DNA of 25,011 nt from Thiotrichaceae bacterium UBA7357 (GTDB lineage: Bacteria > Pseudomonadota > Gammaproteobacteria > Eutrophobiales > Eutrophobiaceae): assembly GCA_002470825.1 (NCBI GenBank), contig DKOR01000016.1, forward strand, positions 1 through 25,011, written 5' to 3'. Shown here one piece after another: positions 1 to 6,823 of the stretch. Position 1 is the stretch's first letter; each line of letters opens with the position of its first letter. The translations under genes were made by a program, and so were the position numbers. The notes under the pieces were generated by a model. It was not told the DNA's origin, did no database searches, and worked only from the letters and a program-made list of their open reading frames with translations.

Positions 1-215
1 GCTCCAGGTGGGGTTTACCCTGCCGCTGATATTACTAACAGCGCGGTGCGCTCTTACCGCACCATTTCACCCTTACCTTTCGAAACAGGCGGTATATTTT
101 CTGTGGCACTTTCCATCGGCTCACGCCGTCCAGATGTTATCTGGCACCTCACCCTATGGAGCCCGGACTTTCCTCTGTTAGAATAAATCCAACAGCGACT
201 GCCTGGCCGACTCTA
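1..215 (-). ncRNA. rnpB: RNase P RNA (class A), 5' part, cut by the window edge
   Basis: Catalytic RNA of RNase P, which removes the 5' leader from pre-tRNAs. Read on the minus strand, the sequence carries the class A hallmarks: a 5' end resembling the E. coli start (AGAGTCGGCCAGGCAGTCGC), the conserved GAGGAAAGTCCGGGCTCC block (rc of 160-177), and the later GGTAAGGGTGAAA and GGTGCGGTAAGAGCGCACCGCG blocks. The gene runs off the left edge before the 3' half of helix P4, so only roughly the first 215 nt are present. The 5' end near 215 is set by the E. coli alignment and by a promoter at the right distance. In many gammaproteobacteria rnpB lies between rsmI and mraZ, so mraZ is expected just outside the window. 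Confidence 0.95.
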
Positions 216-221
216 GGTCAT

Positions 222-249
222 AGTTTATGATCAAGTAATTTACTTGCAA
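222..249 (-). promoter_or_regulatory. sigma70-type promoter of rnpB
   Basis: On the minus strand a TTGCAA (249-244) and a TAAACT (227-222) are separated by 16 nt, and a start 7 nt downstream of the -10 box falls at about 215, the predicted 5' end of the RNA. A perfect inverted repeat CAAGTAA-T-TTACTTG (232-246) overlaps the -35 box and the spacer. It could be a binding site, or chance in A+T-rich DNA. Confidence 0.6.
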
Positions 250-311
250 GGTTTATTCTTTAAAAATAAAATTAACACTGCAATGAATAAGACGACTTGA
301 TAATACACCTA

Positions 312-1277
312 CTACAATTTACGCGACCGGCCTTTTTCGTATTTTGGCGTATCACGTAACTTTTGCTCTTCTTGTAATTTCTGATAACTCTTCCAACGAC
401 GTAGTTCAAGTTTACCAGATTCCAGAGCATTCTTGATAGCACAGCCTTTCTCTGTTTGATGCTGACAATTACTAAATTTACAACAACCGAGAAACTGACT
501 GACATCATCAAAAGTACCTTCAATCCCAATTTCACAATCGCTCAACTGCAATTCTCTAATCCCCGGTGTGTCAATAAGTATGCCACCATCATGTAATAAG
601 TGTAATGAACGTGAAGTCGTCGTATGTTGACCTTTGCCATCCTCTATACTGACATCCGCTGTTAACTGATCAGAATCAGTCAAACTATTAATCAACGTGG
701 ACTTACCAACACCAGATGACCCGACTAACGCAATAGTATGTCCTTCAGCACATAAGGTTTTAAGGGAAGCCAAACTTGCGTGATCTTTGGCATTCACACA
801 TTCAATCCGAAGATTATTCTGTAATGATATAGCAGACTGTTTGATTGGTTCTATATCGGCAGACAGGTCTGTTTTTGTCAGAACAATTACAGGATTTATC
901 TTCGCTTCATTTGCTAATGATAAATAACGTTCGATGCGCGATGTATTAAAATCTTGATCACAAGACGTAACAATGAACAAAGTATCAACGTTTGCAGCAA
1001 TAATTTGATCATGTATGCGTTTACCCGCTGCTTTACGTATTAAAACTGTTTCTCTATTCAGTATTCGGAGTGGACGTTCACCTTCAATAGGGATCAACAT
1101 CCAATCGCCAACGGCAAGATTCTTTGGTTCATTGAATACACCTATTTCGAAGCTTTTAGTCGCTTTATTACTCCAGACTATACAACGACTTCGGTATATC
1201 TGCGCAATACGAGCAGGATAGTATTGCTCGCTTTCATCAGGCTTAATCTGTTGGCTAAAATATGACTTCCAACCCAA
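312..1277 (-). CDS. rsgA: Ribosome small subunit-dependent GTPase A
   Basis: Circularly permuted GTPase that helps late maturation of the 30S subunit and releases itself from the ribosome on GTP hydrolysis. The motif order is permuted as expected: G4 TKTD (134-137), then G1 GSSGVGKST (186-194), the TTTSR switch (219-223), then G3 DTPG (236-239). A zinc-knuckle C-terminus follows, with Cys265 or 266, Cys271, His273 and Cys279. The N-terminal half is the OB-fold (AVGDW at 55-59). It belongs to the subfamily beginning 'LSQLGW..F..Q', not the longer E. coli type. The only canonical start is TTG at 1277, but the family's N-terminal LSQ is encoded just upstream in frame, with an AGG 8 nt before an ATT codon at 1295. 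The real protein may therefore be 6 residues longer (see findings). It sits between rsmI and rnpB on the same strand. Confidence 0.95.
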   Translation of the reverse strand: MGWKSYFSQQIKPDESEQYYPARIAQIYRSRCIVWSNKATKSFEIGVFNEPKNLAVGDWMLIPIEGERPLRILNRETVLIRKAAGKRIHDQIIAANVDTLFIVTSCDQDFNTSRIERYLSLANEAKINPVIVLTKTDLSADIEPIKQSAISLQNNLRIECVNAKDHASLASLKTLCAEGHTIALVGSSGVGKSTLINSLTDSDQLTADVSIEDGKGQHTTTSRSLHLLHDGGILIDTPGIRELQLSDCEIGIEGTFDDVSQFLGCCKFSNCQHQTEKGCAIKNALESGKLELRRWKSYQKLQEEQKLRDTPKYEKGRSRKL

Positions 1278-1592
1278 TTGAGATAAATTAAAAATTATAA
1301 ATACCTATGTAATAAAAATTTTCTCTCAGGAACAGATACCTTTGAGAAATCGAACAAAGTCTCTCGCCTTTCTATTACCTCGAGTGACTTTTTAATCGCA
1401 TCCGAAAAACTTTCCCACTAACGCTCAACTGATCTTAATCTTAGCAAGATCTTTACATCTAACAAGGCATCACGAAGCTTTCACCAACAAAGTCTTCTTT
1501 CAGATGATGGCAGAGACCAAGCCCTGATTTTTTTCAGTGCCATATTAATAGACATTTTGCACCAGCGCCAATTACTGAAAGTTCTATATTAG
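1278..1592 (-). other. A+T-rich spacer, no gene recognised
   Basis: This 315-nt gap between the 144-residue protein gene and rsgA contains only short open frames. I compared it by eye with oligoribonuclease (orn), a common neighbour of rsgA, and saw no convincing match. The last ~25 nt next to rsgA contain the upstream in-frame extension of that gene (1278-1298) and a possible ribosome binding site (AGG, 1306-1304). Confidence 0.5.
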
Positions 1593-2027
1593 TCATTTTG
1601 GAAGCGGTCTTGCATTATTATCTTCAACAGTCTGCATATTGCTTAATAATCGCCCTTCACCGACTTTTACCTCATGACATATCACATCATAGATTTCACT
1701 ATGAAATATGAATTGATAGTGGTTGCAGCTGTCGAGATGATCAGATTTGAATTGTTTCATCCAATCTGAATCATCAATTCTAAATATTGCAGCAACTGAA
1801 TCTCTCGTCATTAAAATATTGCCATGCACTTCTTCAGTCGTCATAGAAAATGCCTCAACCTCCACGAGTTTTAGATGCTTTATATTATCTTCATTATCAT
1901 CATCCTCAGGATTCAAATACTCAAAACCTTTCAAGATTACGCCACCATGAGACCAAATAACGCGCTCTAATCCTGGGCCTTTACCATCATTGTGAAACTC
2001 ACCTTCTAGTAATGCTGTTATTTTCAT
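1593..2027 (-). CDS. Hypothetical protein, 144 residues, acidic
   Basis: I do not recognise this protein. It starts MKITALLEGEF and has no signal peptide or membrane segment, so it is probably cytosolic. It is acidic, with an Asp/Glu-rich patch around residues 41-47 (EDDDNED), and shows alternating hydrophobic residues typical of a small beta-rich domain (KHLKLVEVEAFSM, GNILMTRDSVAAIFRID). It also contains several His and Cys residues (SCNHYQF, DVICHEV) in no recognisable metal motif. The start is supported by a GAGCGGG run about 12 nt upstream on the minus strand. It lies between rsmI and rsgA in the same direction, about 120 nt after rsmI. Codon use looks like its neighbours. Function unknown. 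Confidence 0.7.
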   Translation of the reverse strand: MKITALLEGEFHNDGKGPGLERVIWSHGGVILKGFEYLNPEDDDNEDNIKHLKLVEVEAFSMTTEEVHGNILMTRDSVAAIFRIDDSDWMKQFKSDHLDSCNHYQFIFHSEIYDVICHEVKVGEGRLLSNMQTVEDNNARPLPK

Positions 2028-2148
2028 TTTAAATTATTTACCCGCTCTTATTGTTGTAAACCGACATCATCAATCATGCATATTACCATGCTCTAAAACA
2101 TAGAAGAACTAGCAATACCTCTTCAATAAGCCTAATTTTCTTTTAAGT

Positions 2149-2982
2149 CTATTTTTTCCTAGCTTTTAGCACCATTTGATAGACCTCATTTTTTTTCTTA
2201 CTAGTTATCCTTGATGTTAGTCCTGCCGCATCTTTTGGTGAGAGTTTTTCGGAGAGGATTTGATTGATGCGTAATACTTCAATATCAGATACAGATATAT
2301 TTTTGGCACCTTCAACGACAATAACGAATTCACCTTTAATTTTAATTTCTTCATTTATCAATTTATTCTTAATGACTGATAAACTATCAATTACAATTTG
2401 TTCGTACTGTTTGGTGAGTTCACGGGCAACTGTCACTCGTCTATTAGAACCAAATACATCTTGCATATCTTCTATCGACTCAAGTATGCGGTGAGGCGCT
2501 TCGTAGAAGACTAGTGTTCTTGGTTCTGAAATCAATTGCTGCAAACATTTCTTCCGTGCCTGTTCTTTTACTGGTAAATAGCCTTCAAAAATAAATTTAC
2601 TAGTTGGCAAACCAGAGACCGATAAAGCAGTTATAACGGCAGAAGGTCCCGGAATAGGAATAACCTTGATCTGATTATGATGTGCCGCAGTGACTAATTT
2701 ATAGCCGGGGTCATTTATTAAGGGCGTACCTGCATCTGAAATTAATGCAATAGATTTTCCATCAATTATCTGTTGTATCAACTGTGAGGTAAATTTTCTT
2801 TCATTATGTTCATGGTATGACTTAAGCTTAGTTTTAATATTGAATTGTTCCAACAGAATTTTACTATGGCGTGTGTCTTCCGCTGCGATTAAATCAGATT
2901 GCTTCAATACTTCTATTGCACGTTCAGAGATATCACTTAGATTGCCAATCGGTGTTGCTACAATATATAAAGAACCTGACAA
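2149..2982 (-). CDS. rsmI: 16S rRNA (cytidine(1402)-2'-O)-methyltransferase
   Basis: Transfers a methyl group from SAM to the 2'-O of C1402 in 16S rRNA, tuning the decoding centre. The 277-residue protein is of normal length and carries the tetrapyrrole-methylase fold with the RsmI signatures: LYIVATPIGNLSD near the N-terminus, AAEDTRHS, SDAGTPLINDPGY, IPGPSAVITAL, and FEGYLPVKEQARKK, then FYEAPHR. The C-terminal part contains the Lys/Ser-rich KLSPKDAAGLTS segment seen in family members. It is divergent from lpoA, with about 50 nt between the two starts, the usual gammaproteobacterial arrangement. A frame on the opposite strand runs into this gene from lpoA but is only an open extension. Confidence 0.97.
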   Translation of the reverse strand: MSGSLYIVATPIGNLSDISERAIEVLKQSDLIAAEDTRHSKILLEQFNIKTKLKSYHEHNERKFTSQLIQQIIDGKSIALISDAGTPLINDPGYKLVTAAHHNQIKVIPIPGPSAVITALSVSGLPTSKFIFEGYLPVKEQARKKCLQQLISEPRTLVFYEAPHRILESIEDMQDVFGSNRRVTVARELTKQYEQIVIDSLSVIKNKLINEEIKIKGEFVIVVEGAKNISVSDIEVLRINQILSEKLSPKDAAGLTSRITSKKKNEVYQMVLKARKK

Positions 2983-3032
2983 AGTTTGCTCCTAAACGTT
3001 GCTTAAATTTGGGTATCGTAATTATTGCTACA

Positions 3033-4883
3033 ATGTTACACAATATGCACATGCAACTTTTAATAATCTCACTTTTTTTATTCAGCTTATTAACTGCCTG
3101 TGGGCCTTCGAAAAAAGCTATACCTGAGCCTCAGCTTGACCCTGAAAAAATTGCCCAGGCTTTGATGCAATCAAAAAAGTACTCTGCTGCTGCGCTCGAA
3201 TTTCTAACACTATCTACAAAAGACAATAAAAACAGGAACTTCTATGGTTTAAAAGCTGCTGAAGCTTATATTAAAGCTGGAGATTATGTTGCAGCTCAAA
3301 AGGCTCTAGATGACATAAATGTTGGAGATAATGATTCATTTCAGAATATCAGAGTAAAAATCTTGAGCGCTCTACTAAAAATGAAATTCGGGCAACCAAA
3401 AATTGCATTGGCACTGCTGAAAAAAGTATCCGAAAAAAATGTTCCACAAAGTTTAAAAGTGCCCTTTCACCAGATTCGTGCTGAAGCTTATTTAGCCCAT
3501 GGTGAATACATCAAAGCAGCATCAGAACGCTTATTCTTGTCAAATTACCTCAGCACATCAACAGAGATCGAGCAAAATAATTGGTCGCTTTGGGATGTGC
3601 TTGAAACCATCCCCATATCAGATATTGATGATTTACGAACCATTGCTCCTGAAGAATTAATCAGTTGGCTTGAACTACTATCGCTCTATCAAACGTATCG
3701 ATATCAACCAAGCAAATTAAATAATATCATTATTGGCTGGACTCAACGTTACCCTGGACATTCCGCATATCCATTAATAGTCGAAAAGTTGATTAAAGAT
3801 AGCAAACAATTCGTTAAACGACCAAGTAAAATTGGTTTACTTTTACCTTTGTCTGGCAAATTTCAAAAATCATCAACAGCCATACGCGACGGGTTTTTAG
3901 CTGCTTGGTATATGAATAACCAGGAAAAATCAGATATTAAAATTTATGACACAAATACCTTGAACATACTAGATATATATCAGCAGGCATTGAGCGATAA
4001 TGTAGATTATGTCGTAGGCCCACTAAAAAAAGAAGCCATTACCCAATTGGCAAGTCAGATCGAACTTCCTATCCATATACTGGCACTTAATCGTCAAAAA
4101 TCTAACGGAGAACAAAGTAATGACAACTTAGTACAGTTTGCTCTGTCGCCCGAGGACGAGGCTAGTCAAGTTGCTGAAATTGCCATGTCTGATGGCCACC
4201 GGTTAGCATTAGTAATGAGCCCCAGTAACTCTTGGGGTGATCGTATATCAAATGCATTCATATCTCGTTGGATAGAGCTTGGCGGAAAGATATTGGAACA
4301 TACTATCTTTGAAAGTGATTCTCAAGACTTTAGCTCACCTGTTAAGGAGCTTTTAAATATCGACAGTAGTCAAAAACGAAGTCGAGATCTACGCAATAAA
4401 CTTAATATAAAAATACATAATGTTGAACGGCGAAGAGGAGATGCAGACTTTATATTCACTGCGGCTTTATCCGGAGATGCTCATCAACTATTCCCGCAAT
4501 TTCGTTTTCATCGCGCTGAAGATTTACCTGTTTATTCAACCTCGCATATTTTCACAGGTATTTTTGATGAAGCCAGAGATATAGATCTAAATGATATCAT
4601 GTTTATTGATATGCCTTGGATATTGGATACATCGCGTCAACTTTCAATTATTCAAGATGCACTCAATCGTAATTGGTCACAGGAACTGTCTCAATACAAA
4701 CGTTTGTATGCATTTGGCATAGATGCATATCATTTGATACCAGAAATTAATCGTTTGCGGACTGAAAAAGATGCTTTTTTAAGTGGAGAAACAGGCGACT
4801 TGAGCATTACACCAAATAATATTGTAAAGCGTAAACTTCGACGTGCTCAATTTTTTGAAGGAAAACCTGTATTGATGGATTGA
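3033..4883 (+). CDS. lpoA: Penicillin-binding protein activator LpoA (outer-membrane lipoprotein)
   Basis: Outer-membrane lipoprotein that reaches through the periplasm to stimulate the peptidoglycan synthase PBP1A. The N-terminus is a lipoprotein signal with lipobox LLTAC; the acylated Cys is residue 23 from this start. Next comes a helical TPR-like domain (about residues 35-260, for example SKKYSAAALEFLTL and KAGDYVAAQKALDD). From about residue 265 there is a periplasmic-binding-protein-like (LppC) domain opening with IGLLLPLSGKF. About 616 residues, slightly shorter than E. coli LpoA (678). The frame stays open upstream into rsmI, but a start there would put the signal sequence deep inside the protein. 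ATG 3033, 3045 and 3051 are all possible, and no strong ribosome binding site decides between them. First gene of the lpoA-(yraN)-diaA-dolP block. Confidence 0.93.
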   Translation: MLHNMHMQLLIISLFLFSLLTACGPSKKAIPEPQLDPEKIAQALMQSKKYSAAALEFLTLSTKDNKNRNFYGLKAAEAYIKAGDYVAAQKALDDINVGDNDSFQNIRVKILSALLKMKFGQPKIALALLKKVSEKNVPQSLKVPFHQIRAEAYLAHGEYIKAASERLFLSNYLSTSTEIEQNNWSLWDVLETIPISDIDDLRTIAPEELISWLELLSLYQTYRYQPSKLNNIIIGWTQRYPGHSAYPLIVEKLIKDSKQFVKRPSKIGLLLPLSGKFQKSSTAIRDGFLAAWYMNNQEKSDIKIYDTNTLNILDIYQQALSDNVDYVVGPLKKEAITQLASQIELPIHILALNRQKSNGEQSNDNLVQFALSPEDEASQVAEIAMSDGHRLALVMSPSNSWGDRISNAFISRWIELGGKILEHTIFESDSQDFSSPVKELLNIDSSQKRSRDLRNKLNIKIHNVERRRGDADFIFTAALSGDAHQLFPQFRFHRAEDLPVYSTSHIFTGIFDEARDIDLNDIMFIDMPWILDTSRQLSIIQDALNRNWSQELSQYKRLYAFGIDAYHLIPEINRLRTEKDAFLSGETGDLSITPNNIVKRKLRRAQFFEGKPVLMD

Positions 4884-4884
4884 C

Positions 4885-5057
4885 TACTGTCAAGAAATTG
4901 AACAACATAAATTTCGAGATTTCACTCATATTATGTGCCAATATTCTATGAAGATATAAATTATTGCGTTTATCAATATCATAATGAACTCATAGCAATG
5001 ATTAGAGAATTTGATAAGCCCGTAATCGGGTGGATTAAAAATGCATTTCAGGCATAA
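4885..5057 (+). pseudogene. yraN: Remnant of yraN (UPF0102 endonuclease-like protein), C-terminal part only
   Basis: Gammaproteobacteria commonly carry yraN between lpoA and diaA. Here only about 170 nt remain. The last frame (4911-5057, 48 codons) ends GWIKNAFQA-stop, matching the conserved YraN ending (E. coli ends ..EWIKDAF..). In another frame, from 4885, the sequence reads YCQEIEQHKFRDF and then CQYSMKI before a stop. This resembles the helix and CRFDV segment that normally precede that ending, so a frameshift separates the two parts. The N-terminal nuclease-like core, about two thirds of the protein, is absent: lpoA ends 2 nt before the remnant. The stop TAA overlaps an ATG (TAATG, 5055-5059) in the diaA frame, a possible relic of translational coupling. 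Identification rests on position and short motifs. Confidence 0.55.
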
Positions 5058-5092
5058 TGTTGTCGATTTTTTTAGATAATGAATTAACTCTA

Positions 5093-5686
5093 ATGGATGC
5101 TATCCAACGTGTAATAAACAACTTCAATGAGAGCATTCAGGTGAAAACTGATGCTGTTGGCAAATTAGCGCCTATTATTGCAGATGCTGCATTTGCAATA
5201 GCAAGTGCATTGTTGAATGAACGCAAAATAATGGCTTGCGGTAATGGTGGTTCTGCTGCCGATGCACAACACTTTTCTGCAGAAATGTTGAATCGCTTTG
5301 AAATGGAACGGCCTGGTTTACCTGCTATTGCTCTCACAACAGATTCTTCGACTCTGACATCTATTGCAAACGACTATCAATTTGCTGAAATCTATTCAAA
5401 ACAAATTCGAGCACTCGGTAAAGAGAATGATGTTCTACTGGCTATCAGCACCAGCGGTGAGTCACATAATATCATTCATGCTGTCGATGCAGCCCATGAT
5501 AGAAATATGTTTGTTATTGCTTTGACAGGTAGAGAAGGTGGCCAAATAGCTGATTTGATGAATGAAAATGACTTTGAAATACGCGTACCAACATGGTCAA
5601 CAGCTCGAATACAAGAAGTCCATATTATGATCATACACTCTCTTTGCGATCTTGTGGATCTACAATTACTTGGACAGGACGAATAA
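5093..5686 (+). CDS. diaA: DnaA initiator-associating protein DiaA (SIS domain)
   Basis: Tetrameric SIS-domain protein that binds DnaA and promotes its assembly at oriC, keeping replication initiation timely. It has the phosphoheptose-isomerase-like fold with GNGGSAADAQHFSAE (phosphosugar loop), LTTDSSTLTSIANDY, the second loop AISTSGES, and the helix ARIQEVHIMIIHSLCDL. It resembles GmhA closely, but the neighbours (lpoA, dolP) and E. coli-like length favour DiaA. ATG 5093 (MDAIQRVINNF) gives 197 residues against 196 in E. coli; ATG 5057 would add 12 residues (MLSIFLDNELTL) not seen in the family. There is no strong ribosome binding site for either. dolP begins 2 nt after its stop, so the two are probably co-transcribed. 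Confidence 0.92.
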   Translation: MDAIQRVINNFNESIQVKTDAVGKLAPIIADAAFAIASALLNERKIMACGNGGSAADAQHFSAEMLNRFEMERPGLPAIALTTDSSTLTSIANDYQFAEIYSKQIRALGKENDVLLAISTSGESHNIIHAVDAAHDRNMFVIALTGREGGQIADLMNENDFEIRVPTWSTARIQEVHIMIIHSLCDLVDLQLLGQDE

Positions 5687-5688
5687 AA

Positions 5689-6270
5689 ATGAAAAATATC
5701 AAATTGTTGTATCTATTAATCCTACTTTGTTTGATGCCTTACATTTCCGGTTGTGCGTTTGTCGCGGTCGGTGGCGCTGCAACAGCTGCGACAGTCTCCG
5801 TTGATAGGAGGACACCCGGCACCCAGATAGAAGATCAAACAATCGAGATAAAGGCAAATCAAACGCTCAACAATGATCCTGAATTAAATGAACAAGCACA
5901 TTGGAATGTAATTAGTTATAACACAGTAGTATTGCTTACAGGCGAAACGCCAACTGATGCCTTGCGTCAAAAAGCGTTAGCGTTAGTTAAGTCCATCGAT
6001 AAAGTCACCCATGTTTATAACGAAATCACTATCGCCGCCCCAAGCTCTATGGTCTCACGAACGAGTGATTCTTACATTACTACCAAAGTAAAAACACAGA
6101 TGTTTGCTAACAAAAAATTGATTGGTATTGAAATAAAAGTTGCGACCGATAAAGGTGTCGTTTATCTGATGGGTATTGTGAGCCGCGCTGAGGCAGAAAT
6201 AGCCACTGAGATTGCTAGACAAACAGGCGGCGCACAAAAAGTTGTAAAACTATTTCAATATATAGATTAG
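5689..6270 (+). CDS. dolP: Division and outer-membrane stress-associated lipoprotein DolP (two BON domains)
   Basis: Outer-membrane lipoprotein that supports envelope integrity and outer-membrane protein assembly. The protein opens with a lysine-containing signal (MKNIKLLYLL) and lipobox ISGC, giving an N-acylated Cys near residue 22, followed by a Gly/Ala-rich linker (FVAVGGAATAATVS). Two BON domains follow: the first around residues 46-110 (IEIKANQTL...VVLLTGETPT...THVYNEITI) and the second around 125-193 (YITTKVKTQM...GVVYLMGIVSRAEAEIA...VVKLFQYI). At 193 residues it matches the E. coli protein (191). The start is chosen because it directly precedes the signal peptide and has an AGGACG about 8 nt upstream. 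An in-frame extension overlapping diaA is not real. Confidence 0.93.
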   Translation: MKNIKLLYLLILLCLMPYISGCAFVAVGGAATAATVSVDRRTPGTQIEDQTIEIKANQTLNNDPELNEQAHWNVISYNTVVLLTGETPTDALRQKALALVKSIDKVTHVYNEITIAAPSSMVSRTSDSYITTKVKTQMFANKKLIGIEIKVATDKGVVYLMGIVSRAEAEIATEIARQTGGAQKVVKLFQYID

Positions 6271-6291
6271 TTATTTAATCTGGAAGAATTA

Positions 6292-6313
6292 AGATATACC
6301 TATATCTGTTTTT
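6292..6313 (+). terminator. Possible Rho-independent terminator after dolP
   Basis: AGATAT-ACCT-ATATCT forms a 6-bp A/T-rich hairpin followed by GTTTTT, 21 nt after the dolP stop. The position is right for the end of the lpoA-diaA-dolP unit, but the stem is weak. Confidence 0.4.
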
Positions 6314-6823
6314 CAAAAAAGAGAAATGGCTTGTGAGTTAATCTTTGTTGCAGGTTTTTTGGAAACTTATAGATTATGATACTAAATTTAAGATGAGTGA
6401 GAAAATTCATTAAACCATTTTTGCCATCTAGATATAACCAATTGATATCAACAAAGATTGGGGTTGCTATGATACCTTATAAGTTTTTCGATTCTATTGT
6501 CCATAGAATGCATATCATTTAACTTGCTGTCAAATTAAAATATTGTGCTAAGTTACATTATTTGATTCCGTAGACGTTGCGATATTTTTTTGAACATTAA
6601 TTATTTTGGCCTAGTACTATATTAGAAGCATAATCAAGAGCGAAATACATGAACAAACAAGTGTTTGTTGAATTATTTATTGTATCAACCTTTAGCGACG
6701 TTGAATCAATCTGATTTATTTAAATGCTGTAACCTAAATCAGTTAACTAATATTCAAAAATATTCTGAACAAAAAAAGTTATATTGAGTAAAATAGTCAA
6801 TTTAGTCTATATCAGAAAGTACT
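6314..6823 (+). other. A+T-rich intergenic region, no certain gene
   Basis: About 510 nt between dolP and the DUF255 gene. I see no tRNA, conserved RNA or recognisable gene remnant. One small frame at 6649-6714 encodes 21 residues (MNKQVFVELFIVSTFSDVES..) with an AAGAG 8 nt upstream. It contains a short inverted repeat ACAAAC-AAGT-GTTTGT. Without homologues it cannot be called a gene. Confidence 0.4.

Noticed and set aside
1278..1592. Possible orn (oligoribonuclease) remnant beside rsgA
   Set aside because: orn often neighbours rsgA, and a few residues in one frame looked suggestive, but no conserved orn motif could be read in any frame.
2871..3032. Open frame extending lpoA upstream over the start of rsmI
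   Set aside because: It would bury the lipoprotein signal more than 50 residues inside the protein, and it overlaps rsmI on the other strand.
5093..5686. Phosphoheptose isomerase GmhA instead of DiaA
   Set aside because: The fold and motifs are shared, but the position between lpoA/yraN and dolP and the E. coli DiaA-like length fit DiaA better.
5593..5688. In-frame extension of dolP into diaA
   Set aside because: The signal peptide and lipobox begin at ATG 5689; the extension is the shadow of the diaA 3' end.
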